Shown here: piece by piece, positions 8,446 through 15,054 of the stretch
How the letters are laid out: each line of letters begins with the position of its first letter
Numbering within the stretch: the first letter of the stretch is position 1
Source of the DNA: a virus
Direction: 5' to 3' (one strand)
Virus record (IMG/VR): IMGVR_UViG_3300002835_000879
Location: 1 to 27,792 of that record
Length of the DNA stretch: 27,792 nucleotides
The notes under the pieces: generated by a model
Databases searched by the model: none
The model's input: only the letters and a program-made list of their open reading frames with translations
Told to the model about the DNA's origin: nothing
Position numbers and translations under genes: made by a program

Positions 8446-8821
8446 TTTTTTCAAATTCGAGAATTAAATCTTTCTCGTATAATTTATCTTTGACTGAATC
8501 TTCTTCTTGTCCAAAACGGAAAACCAATCTATTGTTCTCGTCATATTCACCAACTTCCCAACCTAAAGCGACAACTCCGTCCATGGCATCGGACATACTG
8601 AAGAAGTCGGAATTTTGTGCTAATTCGAGTTTTATATTTGATTTTCTCAACACACCAACTTTTTGAATGTGTTCTAGGTCTGGGGGTGATGGGTAACCAT
8701 TTGCGGGTGCAGCTTCCCAAGAGTCACCCCAGACTTCTAGATTTTCTGAAAAAATGAATTCATAGAGATTGTCTCCCTTATAATCAGGACCTAGTCCGTT
8801 GATATAAGTTAGATACCTCAT
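8426..8821 (-). CDS. Unknown small operon protein
   Basis: 131 residues, not assigned. Begins MRYLTYINGLGPDYKGDNLYEFIFS, with a tryptophan/proline-rich block (WGDSWEAAPANGYPSPP) and then alternating strands. It resembles short conserved proteins encoded near head/neck genes of large myoviruses, but I cannot name a family. ATG at 8821 overlaps the upstream stop as ATGA, a typical translational-coupling arrangement, and the gene overlaps the following one by about 20 nt. No membrane or signal sequence. Confidence 0.65.
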   Translation of the reverse strand: MRYLTYINGLGPDYKGDNLYEFIFSENLEVWGDSWEAAPANGYPSPPDLEHIQKVGVLRKSNIKLELAQNSDFFSMSDAMDGVVALGWEVGEYDENNRLVFRFGQEEDSVKDKLYEKDLILEFEKNVVYEN

Positions 8822-10008
8822 AAAACAATACCTTCAATAGAAATTTTTACTTGTTTATTGTTATTTTCAAAAACCAAATTTTTCTTGTTTGTTCTTCCAA
8901 CGAACTCGAAACCTTTATTTTCTTCTAAAAACTTCTTGCTTGCTAATTCTTGTTCGATTGTTTCTGACAAATTTTCAATTTTGTTTAGCATCGAACTAAA
9001 TTTTGTCTTGGTAGAACCTTGTCTTTCTTCAAACAATTTCTTTGCATGCTCAACCTCTGAAGAACTTACTTCGAAATACTTGCTCAACACTTTGTCAATT
9101 TTGCTTTCTTTCATTGACATGCCGAAATTGTAATCTTCAGAACCCATGCCTTCCATAGGTTCTTCTGGAGAAATTTCAGCATCCATTTCAAAATCCATTT
9201 CAGCACCTGGTTCTTCCATTCCCATGTCCATATCCATTTCAGAGTCAGCTTCAACGTCTTCGAACTTAGCCATGATGTCTTCCATGTCTTCTGGTTCGAG
9301 TTTAGTCAAATCAACCGCAGATAAAACCATGTTGATTACATATTTGATATCCTCAGAAGTCATTCCATCCTGAGATTCAAGTGCTCTCATTTTTTGAGTG
9401 AGCTTGCCTGTCAATTTTTGGATAAGTCTGAAAGAAACTTTCTCTTCCATATCTTGCTCCATACCAGCAGGCTCTTCCATAGAAGTGTCTACGTCCATAT
9501 CAACATCCATTCCTAAGTCCATACCCATGTCACCACCAGCGTCATCAGTAGCATCAACAGAAGGTAATTCTGGTTCTGGAAGTGGAGCTGGTTCAGCTGG
9601 AACAGGTGGAATCTCAGCAACTGGTGCTGGTGGGGTTGGAGTTTTTAAAACAAATTTCTTTTGTTCACCAAATAATTTAACCTCTTCATCTTGTCCATTC
9701 ATCTCATTGTTTTCCTTGATAATCAAGTTGAGTTTTCTTAGAGCTTGGGCATAAGATGAGTGATATTTTCTATTTTTCATAGGCTCCATGTAATCCAAAG
9801 AAGATTCGTTGATACCTTTCTTGATGATGTATCCTTGCTTCTCTTTTACAATGTGGTAATCCATTCCATCAGCTAAGTTGATGGAATATTCGGATGCACC
9901 TTCATTGACGCTTGTTGAAGTCGTCTTGTAGGTGGCAATCTCCATAATTCTTTTTAATTTGTCGACACCTTCAAGTTTTTCGCTGCCGATTGGTTTTAAT
10001 TTTGCCAT
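8818..10008 (-). CDS. Acidic Met/Asp-repeat protein, structural candidate
   Basis: 396 residues, not recognised. Residues about 1-110 are an ordered N-terminal unit. A proline-rich linker (VAEIPPVPAEPAPLPEPE) leads to a very acidic M/D-rich repeat near 155-185 (MGMDLGMDVDMDVDTS) and a second near 255-290. Between them is a helical unit, RLIQKLTGKLTQKMRALES. The C-terminus (about 305-396) is helical then beta. Such acidic, flexible, helix-containing proteins are typical of scaffold or prohead-core components, but no homology can be claimed. ATG at 10008, no Shine-Dalgarno; its stop overlaps the next start as ATGA. Confidence 0.6.
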   Translation of the reverse strand: MAKLKPIGSEKLEGVDKLKRIMEIATYKTTSTSVNEGASEYSINLADGMDYHIVKEKQGYIIKKGINESSLDYMEPMKNRKYHSSYAQALRKLNLIIKENNEMNGQDEEVKLFGEQKKFVLKTPTPPAPVAEIPPVPAEPAPLPEPELPSVDATDDAGGDMGMDLGMDVDMDVDTSMEEPAGMEQDMEEKVSFRLIQKLTGKLTQKMRALESQDGMTSEDIKYVINMVLSAVDLTKLEPEDMEDIMAKFEDVEADSEMDMDMGMEEPGAEMDFEMDAEISPEEPMEGMGSEDYNFGMSMKESKIDKVLSKYFEVSSSEVEHAKKLFEERQGSTKTKFSSMLNKIENLSETIEQELASKKFLEENKGFEFVGRTNKKNLVFENNNKQVKISIEGIVL

Positions 10009-10028
10009 GGTTTTTTATTATTTAAATT

Positions 10029-10907
10029 TTAATTATTAAGGCCGTGCATACCCCCTAGTTCAACAGCACTCAAGTCAACTACAGTACCTTGTCTATTACC
10101 ATCTGGGCCGATAGGTACCCAATCAACTGGGTGAGGATATTCTGCGGTGTAGGTTACACCACTACAAGTTATGCAAGCTTCGGCTTCATACTGAACATTA
10201 ACATCGAACACTCCAAATGGAGTTGCTGACGGAGTAGGGGTCATTGTTTGCGTTTGAGTCTGCGTAGGGGTAGCAGTATTTGTTGTGGTTTGTGTTGGCG
10301 TTGCAGTTTTTGTTGGTGTTTGTGTGGGGGTTGCTGTATTAGTTGTTGTTTGTGTTGGTGTTTGTGTTTGAGTATTAGTTGGAGTCAAAGTTGGTGATGC
10401 TGTAATACTAGGGGTTGGAGTGTTAGATGCGGTAATACTCGGGGTTGGAGTGTTTGTTGGTGTTTGAGTTTGAGTATTGGTTGGTGTTGCAGTGTTAGTT
10501 GTTGTTGGTGTTTGAGTTTGAGTTGCTGTCTGACTTGGTGTCTGTGTATTAGTATTTGTTGGGGTTTGCGTTTGAGTTGGTGTTGGTGTTTGTGTCGCAG
10601 TCCTTGTAGGTGTTTGAGTATTCGTTGGTGTATTGGATGGGGTTTGAGTAGGGGTAGAAGTCGGAGATTCTGTTGGGGTTGGTGTTAAGTCTCCAAGACA
10701 TTCAACGCAGTTAATCCAAGGACCATTAAATACCGTTACAACTGTGGCTAAAGGGGTTTCATCAATTGGTGCAAGAGTCCAACAACCTATGTTTGTAGAC
10801 CCTACTAATAATTCATAAATTCTACCCGAAACAATTGCAGCTTCGGTAGCAAAAAATCTTGACGGTTGCCCAATACAAGAAGTTCCAACAAAATAATTCA
10901 ACGCCAT
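10029..10907 (-). CDS. Threonine/proline-repeat protein
   Basis: 292 residues. An N-terminal unit of about 75 residues contains several Cys ([21 protein letters not shown]). A long T/P-rich repeat (about 75-225; units such as TPTQTPTNT) and a C-terminal unit of about 65 residues with CITC and [13 protein letters not shown] follow. The layout of small globular caps joined by a stalk-like T/P linker suggests a surface-exposed virion protein, perhaps a head decoration or fibre. The function is not known. It is the first gene of the leftward head block and has a TATTTATA motif 13 nt upstream. Confidence 0.65.
   Translation of the reverse strand: MALNYFVGTSCIGQPSRFFATEAAIVSGRIYELLVGSTNIGCWTLAPIDETPLATVVTVFNGPWINCVECLGDLTPTPTESPTSTPTQTPSNTPTNTQTPTRTATQTPTPTQTQTPTNTNTQTPSQTATQTQTPTTTNTATPTNTQTQTPTNTPTPSITASNTPTPSITASPTLTPTNTQTQTPTQTTTNTATPTQTPTKTATPTQTTTNTATPTQTQTQTMTPTPSATPFGVFDVNVQYEAEACITCSGVTYTAEYPHPVDWVPIGPDGNRQGTVVDLSAVELGGMHGLNN
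10230..10690 (-). repeat. Degenerate T/P-codon tandem repeat
   Basis: Coding-strand units of ACN/CCN/CAA codons repeat about every 12-30 nt through the middle of the T/P-rich gene. Third positions vary, so selection acts on the protein. Such repeats expand and contract readily and may differ among relatives. Confidence 0.8.
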
Positions 10908-10920
10908 GGACTTTTTTTTC

Positions 10921-10928
10921 TATAAATA
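10921..10928 (-). promoter_or_regulatory. TATTTATA motif upstream of the T/P-repeat gene
   Basis: Minus strand TATTTATA, 13 nt before the ATG at 10907. Candidate late promoter heading the leftward head-gene block; the upstream gene ends only 47 nt away. Confidence 0.45.
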
Positions 10929-10974
10929 TTGCTCGTTTTATAATAAACTTAATAAATAAATATCAAACAATAGT

Positions 10975-11727
10975 TTAATCCAACATTTTTACTTCAACAG
11001 AAAGCTCTTTATCGGTTTGACGGTTGACAGTATCGTAAAGTTTTTCCAAAAGTCCGGACCTACGCAAGTATTTAAAAACCAAATTTTCGTAGGAATATTC
11101 TCCCTCTTTTTCTAGTCCTGACTTGCGATAGTCTTTCAATTTTTCTTTTAGTTTCTGAATATTTTCTTCGTTGGCTTTGAGCCCCCCCTTTTTAATGCTG
11201 GTAATAAGGCTTTCAATTTTATCTACCCAGGAGTCAATTTTTTTGGTTAGTACCAAACTCTCGAGTTGGGGTTTTTCTTTTGATGGTTTGCTCACCCATT
11301 TGTTGTCTTGGATAGAATACACCCCTGAAGCAAAATGTGCTTCTTCAGCATCTTGTGGGTAGAGTTCAACAGGATAGTCGTAGATGGTGATATCGTGCTT
11401 GTCGTTATAAAGCTGTTTTTTTAGACCAAACAAATCTTTGTAGAGTTGGGCTTGTTTTCCGTATTGTTTGAAATCGATAATAAGATGCAGGTCAAAATCA
11501 GAAAACTCTGACCAGTTGTAATTGGATAGACTTCCTGTTAGAACAATATCATCTACTTTAACATCTTCCCCTAGGGTATCCTCAAAATCTTTTGCAATTT
11601 TAAGAAGAGCATCTTTGACTTTTGGTTTGAGGGTTGCTTTCTCACCATCGTTAGGGTTTTCCCACACCTTTTGGTTGAGGGTATCTCTTACTTTGAAACT
11701 CTTAAGGATTGTGGATATCTGGGCCAT
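10975..11727 (-). CDS. MNT-type nucleotidyltransferase-fold protein
   Basis: 250 residues. The core motif GSLSNYNWSEFSDFDLHLII (about 66-85) is the GS...SDxDL signature of the polymerase-beta-like nucleotidyltransferase superfamily, with the metal-binding Asp pair. A third acidic residue is plausible in YPVELYPQ (about 117-124). These enzymes transfer a nucleotide to proteins, RNA or small molecules; the substrate cannot be read from sequence. The C-terminal half is helical and lysine-rich. The start is supported by a TATTTATA motif exactly 4 nt before the ATG. It may modify a host target or act in RNA metabolism; no antitoxin partner is adjacent. Confidence 0.78.
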   Translation of the reverse strand: MAQISTILKSFKVRDTLNQKVWENPNDGEKATLKPKVKDALLKIAKDFEDTLGEDVKVDDIVLTGSLSNYNWSEFSDFDLHLIIDFKQYGKQAQLYKDLFGLKKQLYNDKHDITIYDYPVELYPQDAEEAHFASGVYSIQDNKWVSKPSKEKPQLESLVLTKKIDSWVDKIESLITSIKKGGLKANEENIQKLKEKLKDYRKSGLEKEGEYSYENLVFKYLRRSGLLEKLYDTVNRQTDKELSVEVKMLD

Positions 11728-11731
11728 CCTT

Positions 11732-11739
11732 TATAAATA
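11732..11739 (-). promoter_or_regulatory. TATTTATA motif, 4 nt before ATG
   Basis: Minus strand TATTTATA followed by AAGG and the ATG of the nucleotidyltransferase gene. The spacing is identical at four other genes, so transcription from a -10-like element here would give an almost leaderless mRNA. Confidence 0.5.
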
Positions 11740-11747
11740 CATAAAAA

Positions 11748-11990
11748 TCAGAGTTTATTGTATTTGAATTTTTTTGCTATTTCCGTTGAAAAGTATTTTC
11801 CTTGAGATTCTGCCATTCTGAATTTCGTGTAGGTGGCATGAGGCACTTCATTATATTGATATTTTGTGCCGTTTTTAAACTCGACAATCATGTCTTTGCT
11901 TTCGGTGTCGTATTGGCTGCGAACAATTGTCGCTGATTCAATCTCATTGAGAATGACGGTTCCTTTGATTTCTTCTCTTTTTATTCCCAT
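11748..11990 (-). CDS. KTSC domain protein
   Basis: 80 residues, essentially a single KTSC domain. Visible pattern: IESATIVRSQYD (about 13-24), MIVEFKNGTKYQYNEVP (about 30-46), then YTKFRMAESQGKYFSTEIA. The family is named for a C-terminal K-T-S-C motif often present in longer members; here the protein ends before it. Function is unknown; the domain is frequent in phages and can be fused to nucleases or lysyl-tRNA synthetase-related proteins. It starts 2 nt after the stop of the frameshifted upstream gene, so it is the last member of that operon. Confidence 0.85.
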   Translation of the reverse strand: MGIKREEIKGTVILNEIESATIVRSQYDTESKDMIVEFKNGTKYQYNEVPHATYTKFRMAESQGKYFSTEIAKKFKYNKL

Positions 11991-11991
11991 G

Positions 11992-12376
11992 TTATTTTGT
12001 TTTTTTTACGCAGTTAGGGTATCGTTTACCAAACATAGTTTTCATTCCTTTCTGTGTGTAGCCTTTCCAGCATCTTTCTGTTATTTCAGCTTCACTCATT
12101 TCTTGTTGATTACCAAGATGGGAAAATACTTTTCTAATTTTTTTTTGGTAAGGTATCAATATTAATAACCTTCGCTTTGATTGTTTCCAATATACCAAAT
12201 TTTTCAGCCGTCATCGAAATTAGTTTTGATTTCTTTTGAACTAATGTTTCGGATACCATATCCAATACTCTGTTGAATTCTTTGTCTATTACATCAAAGT
12301 CCACACGTCTTCTAATACTTAAAGGAATTTTAATTTCCTCCCTTAATATTCTTCGTATAGTTTCTTTTTGGCTCAT
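11992..12376 (-). pseudogene. Frameshifted leader/PNCVK-tail protein (chimera)
   Basis: Reads MSQKETIRRILREE and then SIRRRVDFDVIDKEF, like its upstream neighbour, through KAKVINIDTLPKKN and a stop at 12134-12136. If one base is removed from the A9 run on the coding strand (plus-strand T9, about 12138-12146), the frame continues KIRKVFSHLGNQQEM to the tail ERCWKGYTQKGMKTMFGKRY, then PNCVKKTK, ending at 11992. The intact copy at 12704-13603 has A8 here. The gene is therefore a fusion of a small-paralogue N-terminus to a copied C-terminal tail, broken by one base. Transcriptional slippage on A9 could restore the full product, or the break may be real decay or a sequencing error. The start at 12376 is 1 nt after the preceding stop. 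Confidence 0.75.
12096..12190. repeat. Direct repeat copy A (about 95 nt)
   Basis: Near-identical to 12808-12901: the two differ by one A/G change and one extra T in a homopolymer. It covers the IKAKVINIDTLPKKIRKVF-coding segment. Identity ends sharply at 12190, marking a recombination junction with the small-paralogue gene. Confidence 0.9.
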
Positions 12377-12377
12377 A

Positions 12378-12704
12378 TTACACTTCACTCAATAGATTAT
12401 ATCTATGTTTTATTTGTTTCTCATAATAATCTTTTAAACTATTAAATACATCATCATACCATTGTGAATCTTCATACGTTGTACTATGTATGTCATAATG
12501 AATTCCATCAATCGTCATTGATATTACAATGTGTGTAAACATATCTAATGTCATCTCGGGGTCTCTAAAAAACATATCAGAAGTGTGCTCCAATGACTCA
12601 TTAAATTCTTCATCTAGTTTATTAATTTCAACCCTACGTAAAATTAATGGAATTAATCTAGTTTCCTCTTTTAATATTCTTCGTATGGTTTTTTTTAGGT
12701 TCAT
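12378..12704 (-). CDS. Small leader-helix protein, paralogue
   Basis: 108 residues, function unknown. The N-terminus MNLKKTIRRILKEE is an amphipathic basic helix with an I-L-K-E site. The next segment, LIPLILRRVEINKLDEEF, is clearly paralogous to SIRRRVDFDVIDKEF in the downstream gene and weakly to IFFRRRVTPPEI in the protein at 14039-14371. The rest is acidic alpha/beta with DIHSTTYEDSQWYDD. Start and upstream stop overlap as TAATG, so translation is coupled. The leader resembles capsid-targeting peptides processed by gp21-type proteases (inference). Confidence 0.7.
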   Translation of the reverse strand: MNLKKTIRRILKEETRLIPLILRRVEINKLDEEFNESLEHTSDMFFRDPEMTLDMFTHIVISMTIDGIHYDIHSTTYEDSQWYDDVFNSLKDYYEKQIKHRYNLLSEV

Positions 12705-13603
12705 TACTTTGTCTTCTTAACACAGTTAGGGTAACGTTTTCCAAACATTGTCTTCATACCTTTTTGAGTATAACCTTTCCAACATCTTTCAGTTAACTCA
12801 CCTTCTTTCATTTCTTGTTGATTACCAAGATGGGAAAATACTTTTCTGATTTTTTTTGGTAAGGTATCAATATTAATAACCTTCGCTTTGATTGTTTCCA
12901 ACCCTTTTCTTGCAGCTTTTTGAGCTCTATGGTGTCCATCAATAATTGATATAAATTCTCCGTTAGATGTAACAAAAATCAAAATGGGGTATTGTAAATC
13001 GGCTTTCTCAATTTTTTTAATTTCCTCGGGGTTATCATCCCAAGATAATAAATAAGGTTTTAATTCCTCAACAGATATTTTCTGAACGGGGATTTCTTCT
13101 GTGGCATTTAATAAATCAATAAGAGTAATCTTATCACCTTTTTCATTTTGCCAAGATGTGTCGTGTAGTCCCTCTTTTACTTCTTCGGATTCGTCATCAA
13201 TCAACACACTCATAGGGTCTATACCAAGTTTTTCCAAACTCCATAGTATTTGGTTGTACTTCCCATCATATAATTTATCAACAAAATTATCTTTCCAATT
13301 TTGGGTTGATGCTTTTTTAGTAATGGCTTTATGTACCCAAGAATCCTCATTCGATTTATTTATATTCATCAAAGTAATTAGGTGTGAATAAGGTTCGTCT
13401 AACCATTCGTTATATGTTTTTGATTTCGGGTCACCATCAATTGCCGGTGTAACAAAAACAACTCCAAGGTCAACCAACTTATCAACATCGAATGGTAGTC
13501 TTTCAGGAACGGTATTTCTACCTTTTTCATAATCATAAACCTTTTTAGTGGGTTTTATTCCCATCACCTCTTGTATTCTCAATATTTGTTCTTGTAGGTT
13601 CAT
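12704..13603 (-). CDS. ParB-like-domain protein with PNCVK tail
   Basis: 299 residues. The start is taken at MNLQEQILRIQEVMGI (13603), 1 nt after the upstream stop; an ATG at 13627 would overlap the neighbour by 23 nt. Three parts: a leader helix shared with the next two genes; a long middle of unknown fold; and a ParB/sulfiredoxin-like domain near 175-245 (VQKISVEELKPYL, then YPILIFVTSNGEFISIIDGH, then HRAQKAARKG). The C-terminal tail is ERCWKGYTQKGMKTMFGKRY plus PNCVKKTK, a basic motif found on many phage proteins of unknown role. ParB-like domains bind or hydrolyse nucleotides or cut DNA; the activity here is unknown. Confidence 0.75.
   Translation of the reverse strand: MNLQEQILRIQEVMGIKPTKKVYDYEKGRNTVPERLPFDVDKLVDLGVVFVTPAIDGDPKSKTYNEWLDEPYSHLITLMNINKSNEDSWVHKAITKKASTQNWKDNFVDKLYDGKYNQILWSLEKLGIDPMSVLIDDESEEVKEGLHDTSWQNEKGDKITLIDLLNATEEIPVQKISVEELKPYLLSWDDNPEEIKKIEKADLQYPILIFVTSNGEFISIIDGHHRAQKAARKGLETIKAKVINIDTLPKKIRKVFSHLGNQQEMKEGELTERCWKGYTQKGMKTMFGKRYPNCVKKTK
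12808..12901. repeat. Direct repeat copy B (about 94 nt)
   Basis: The partner of 12096-12190 inside the intact ParB-like gene, and probably the source copy because it is in frame with the domain it encodes. Confidence 0.9.
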
Positions 13604-13604
13604 T

Positions 13605-14042
13605 TTACTTTTTATTTTTACCAACAAAACTTATTATGGATTTTAACCCCAATTCTCTTAAAGCATTTGCTCTATGTGCTCCATCAATTATGTAATAATA
13701 ACCATATTGTTTTTTAGTTAAAACTATGGGTGGATATGAATTTAATTTTTTAAACAACTCAACATACTCCTCCACATCATCTTCATCAATTTCGAACTCA
13801 TCCATTTCTATTTGTTCAATTGGTATTTCCTTTACAATATAAAAGGGATATTTCTCAATTCGTTCTCCCAAATTACCTTCCCAAAAATCTTCTTCTCTTT
13901 TATGGTGTAATTTTTGAACGTAGGTGTATATGTCAGATTCTTCATATGTATCACCAATATTAATATCATTATTAGAGTACATACCTTCAGATATTACACC
14001 CATCACCTCTTTGATTCTCAATATCTGTTCTTGTAGTTTCAT
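13605..14042 (-). CDS. Small ParB-like-domain protein
   Basis: 145 residues. The leader MKLQEQILRIKEVMGVISEG is nearly the same as in the neighbouring genes and contains I-K-E and I-S-E sites. The C-terminal half is a compact ParB/sulfiredoxin-like domain: VKEIPIEQIEMDEFEI, then YPPIVLTKKQYGYYYIIDGA followed by HRANALRELG. The IIDGxHRA core matches that of the next gene, so the two are paralogues at both ends. ATG overlaps the upstream stop as ATGA and the stop is 1 nt before the next start. Function unknown. Confidence 0.75.
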   Translation of the reverse strand: MKLQEQILRIKEVMGVISEGMYSNNDINIGDTYEESDIYTYVQKLHHKREEDFWEGNLGERIEKYPFYIVKEIPIEQIEMDEFEIDEDDVEEYVELFKKLNSYPPIVLTKKQYGYYYIIDGAHRANALRELGLKSIISFVGKNKK

Positions 14043-14371
14043 AATTGTCTGATTGGATGTTTATTATACAATTTTTTTATTTCATCTTCGTAAATTTCTG
14101 ATACGAGATTAATATAGGCTATTTCTTCTTTTTCAGGTAATTCTTCCCAACCCAACTTAAATTTTATCCATAAAACGTGTTCCAACGAAGTCAACACCAA
14201 ATTATATTTATAGTCCGCGTAGTTATCTGTTTCGTCAAAAGTTTTATTATCGAACACATCAAAATAGCTGGCTATCTCGGGAGGAGTTACTCTTCTTCTA
14301 AAAAAAATATTTGTTTCATTAATAATTCCCATCATTGATTGAATTCTTGAGATTTGTTCCTGCAGGTTCAT
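14039..14371 (-). CDS. Small leader-helix protein
   Basis: 110 residues. The start is taken at MNLQEQISRIQSMMGIINET (14371), which has a TATTTATA motif exactly 4 nt upstream. The remainder has IFFRRRVTPPEI like the small paralogues further down, then an alpha/beta stretch with LGWEELPEKEEIAYINLV. Function unknown. It is the first gene of the run 14371 to 11748, in which each start abuts or overlaps the previous stop. Confidence 0.7.
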   Translation of the reverse strand: MNLQEQISRIQSMMGIINETNIFFRRRVTPPEIASYFDVFDNKTFDETDNYADYKYNLVLTSLEHVLWIKFKLGWEELPEKEEIAYINLVSEIYEDEIKKLYNKHPIRQL

Positions 14372-14375
14372 AACA

Positions 14376-14383
14376 TATAAATA
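14376..14383 (-). promoter_or_regulatory. TATTTATA motif, 4 nt before ATG
   Basis: Minus strand TATTTATA, TGTT, ATG at 14371. It lies directly after the terminator of the upstream gene (14385-14410), which supports a new transcription start for the run of leader-helix genes. Confidence 0.55.
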
Positions 14384-14384
14384 C

Positions 14385-14410
14385 AAAAAACCCCCAGCTT
14401 TCGCCAGGGG
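14385..14410 (-). terminator. Terminator after the UVR-motif gene
   Basis: Minus strand CCCCTGGC, GAAA loop, GCTGGGGG, then TTTTTT. The 8-bp stem has two G-U pairs. It begins 24 nt past the stop at 14435. Confidence 0.8.
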
Positions 14411-14434
14411 TAAAAAAAATCATGGTATTATTAG

Positions 14435-14863
14435 TTATTTGAGTTTTTTCAACTCGTCTCTAATCTCAATTGCTTTTTCGAAATCTTGTTTATTGATTGC
14501 TTCTTTGAGGTCGTTTTCCAAAGCAGCAATTTTGTCTTTGTTCTCCTCCAAGGATTTAATGCGGTCACGCAGTTCCACAGCCATTTCAAACTCTTGTTCA
14601 TCGATTGCCTTCAGCAATAGTTTTTTCAGCTTGTTGATGTCGGAGTTGTTCTGCGACGGGTGCTGTCCATTGTTGTTTCTAAAGATGGTGGTAAACTGAA
14701 TCATTCCATCCTCGGAGGTAAACGTTTCTTTTGACCAGTTGCCGTTATCGTCCTTGCCGGTTTCGGTGTTGGTCCTTCCCCGCATAACAAACGGGTCAAA
14801 TTCGTTGTTAAATAATGAATTCACTAAGGAATCCAAATCTTCAAATAGTCTTTTCTTTCTCAT
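14435..14863 (-). CDS. UVR-motif protein, McsA-like candidate Clp partner
   Basis: 142 residues from ATG at 14863 (MRKKRLFEDLDSLVNSLFNN); the open frame upstream to 15043 looks like leader. The C-terminal half has two UVR-type helical hairpins: LKKLLLKAIDEQEFEMAVEL then RDRIKSLEE, and LKEAINKQDFEKAIEIRDEL. UVR motifs occur in UvrB, UvrC, the ClpC middle domain and McsA-type adaptors. The N-terminal half is unassigned and lacks McsA zinc-binding CxxC pairs. It diverges from the ClpC-like gene 192 nt away, whose own middle domain has the matching NYEEAAGLRDKE helix. A role as adaptor or regulator of that unfoldase is likely but inferred. Confidence 0.75.
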   Translation of the reverse strand: MRKKRLFEDLDSLVNSLFNNEFDPFVMRGRTNTETGKDDNGNWSKETFTSEDGMIQFTTIFRNNNGQHPSQNNSDINKLKKLLLKAIDEQEFEMAVELRDRIKSLEENKDKIAALENDLKEAINKQDFEKAIEIRDELKKLK

Positions 14864-15001
14864 TTTGTATGTTTTTTGGTTTGCTCTATCATACGCAATC
14901 AAAATGCCAAAAGCAATATCCTGACAATTTGTCACATAATGTTTGATAAATAACCTACCAGGCTGACAAGTTGGCAATAAATAAAAATTTTCTGCCATGG
15001 A

Positions 15002-15033
15002 TTTGGAAATGTCCGATTTATGTTTAACCTTTG
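15002..15033 (+). promoter_or_regulatory. Near-consensus Bacteroidota promoter for the Clp gene
   Basis: TTTG at 15002-15005, 19 nt, then TAACCTTTG at 15025-15033, one base longer than the TAnnTTTG consensus. Transcription would start about 15040, leaving a leader of roughly 15 nt to ATG 15055. Confidence 0.45.
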
Positions 15034-15054
15034 TACAAATCAAATTATAAAATC

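Noticed and set aside
9398-9754. Plus-strand S/G/A-rich frames opposite the Met/Asp-repeat gene (also 9146-9373)
   Set aside because: Antisense shadows of the acidic repeats, without a start context and with unnatural Ser/Ile composition.
10230-10690. CRISPR-like array in the repeated T/P region
   Set aside because: Units are irregular, short and in coding frame; there are no unique spacers or palindromic repeats.
14864-15043. N-terminal extension of the UVR-motif protein
   Set aside because: It would overlap the divergent Clp promoter region, and MRKKRLFEDLDSL at 14863 is a natural start.
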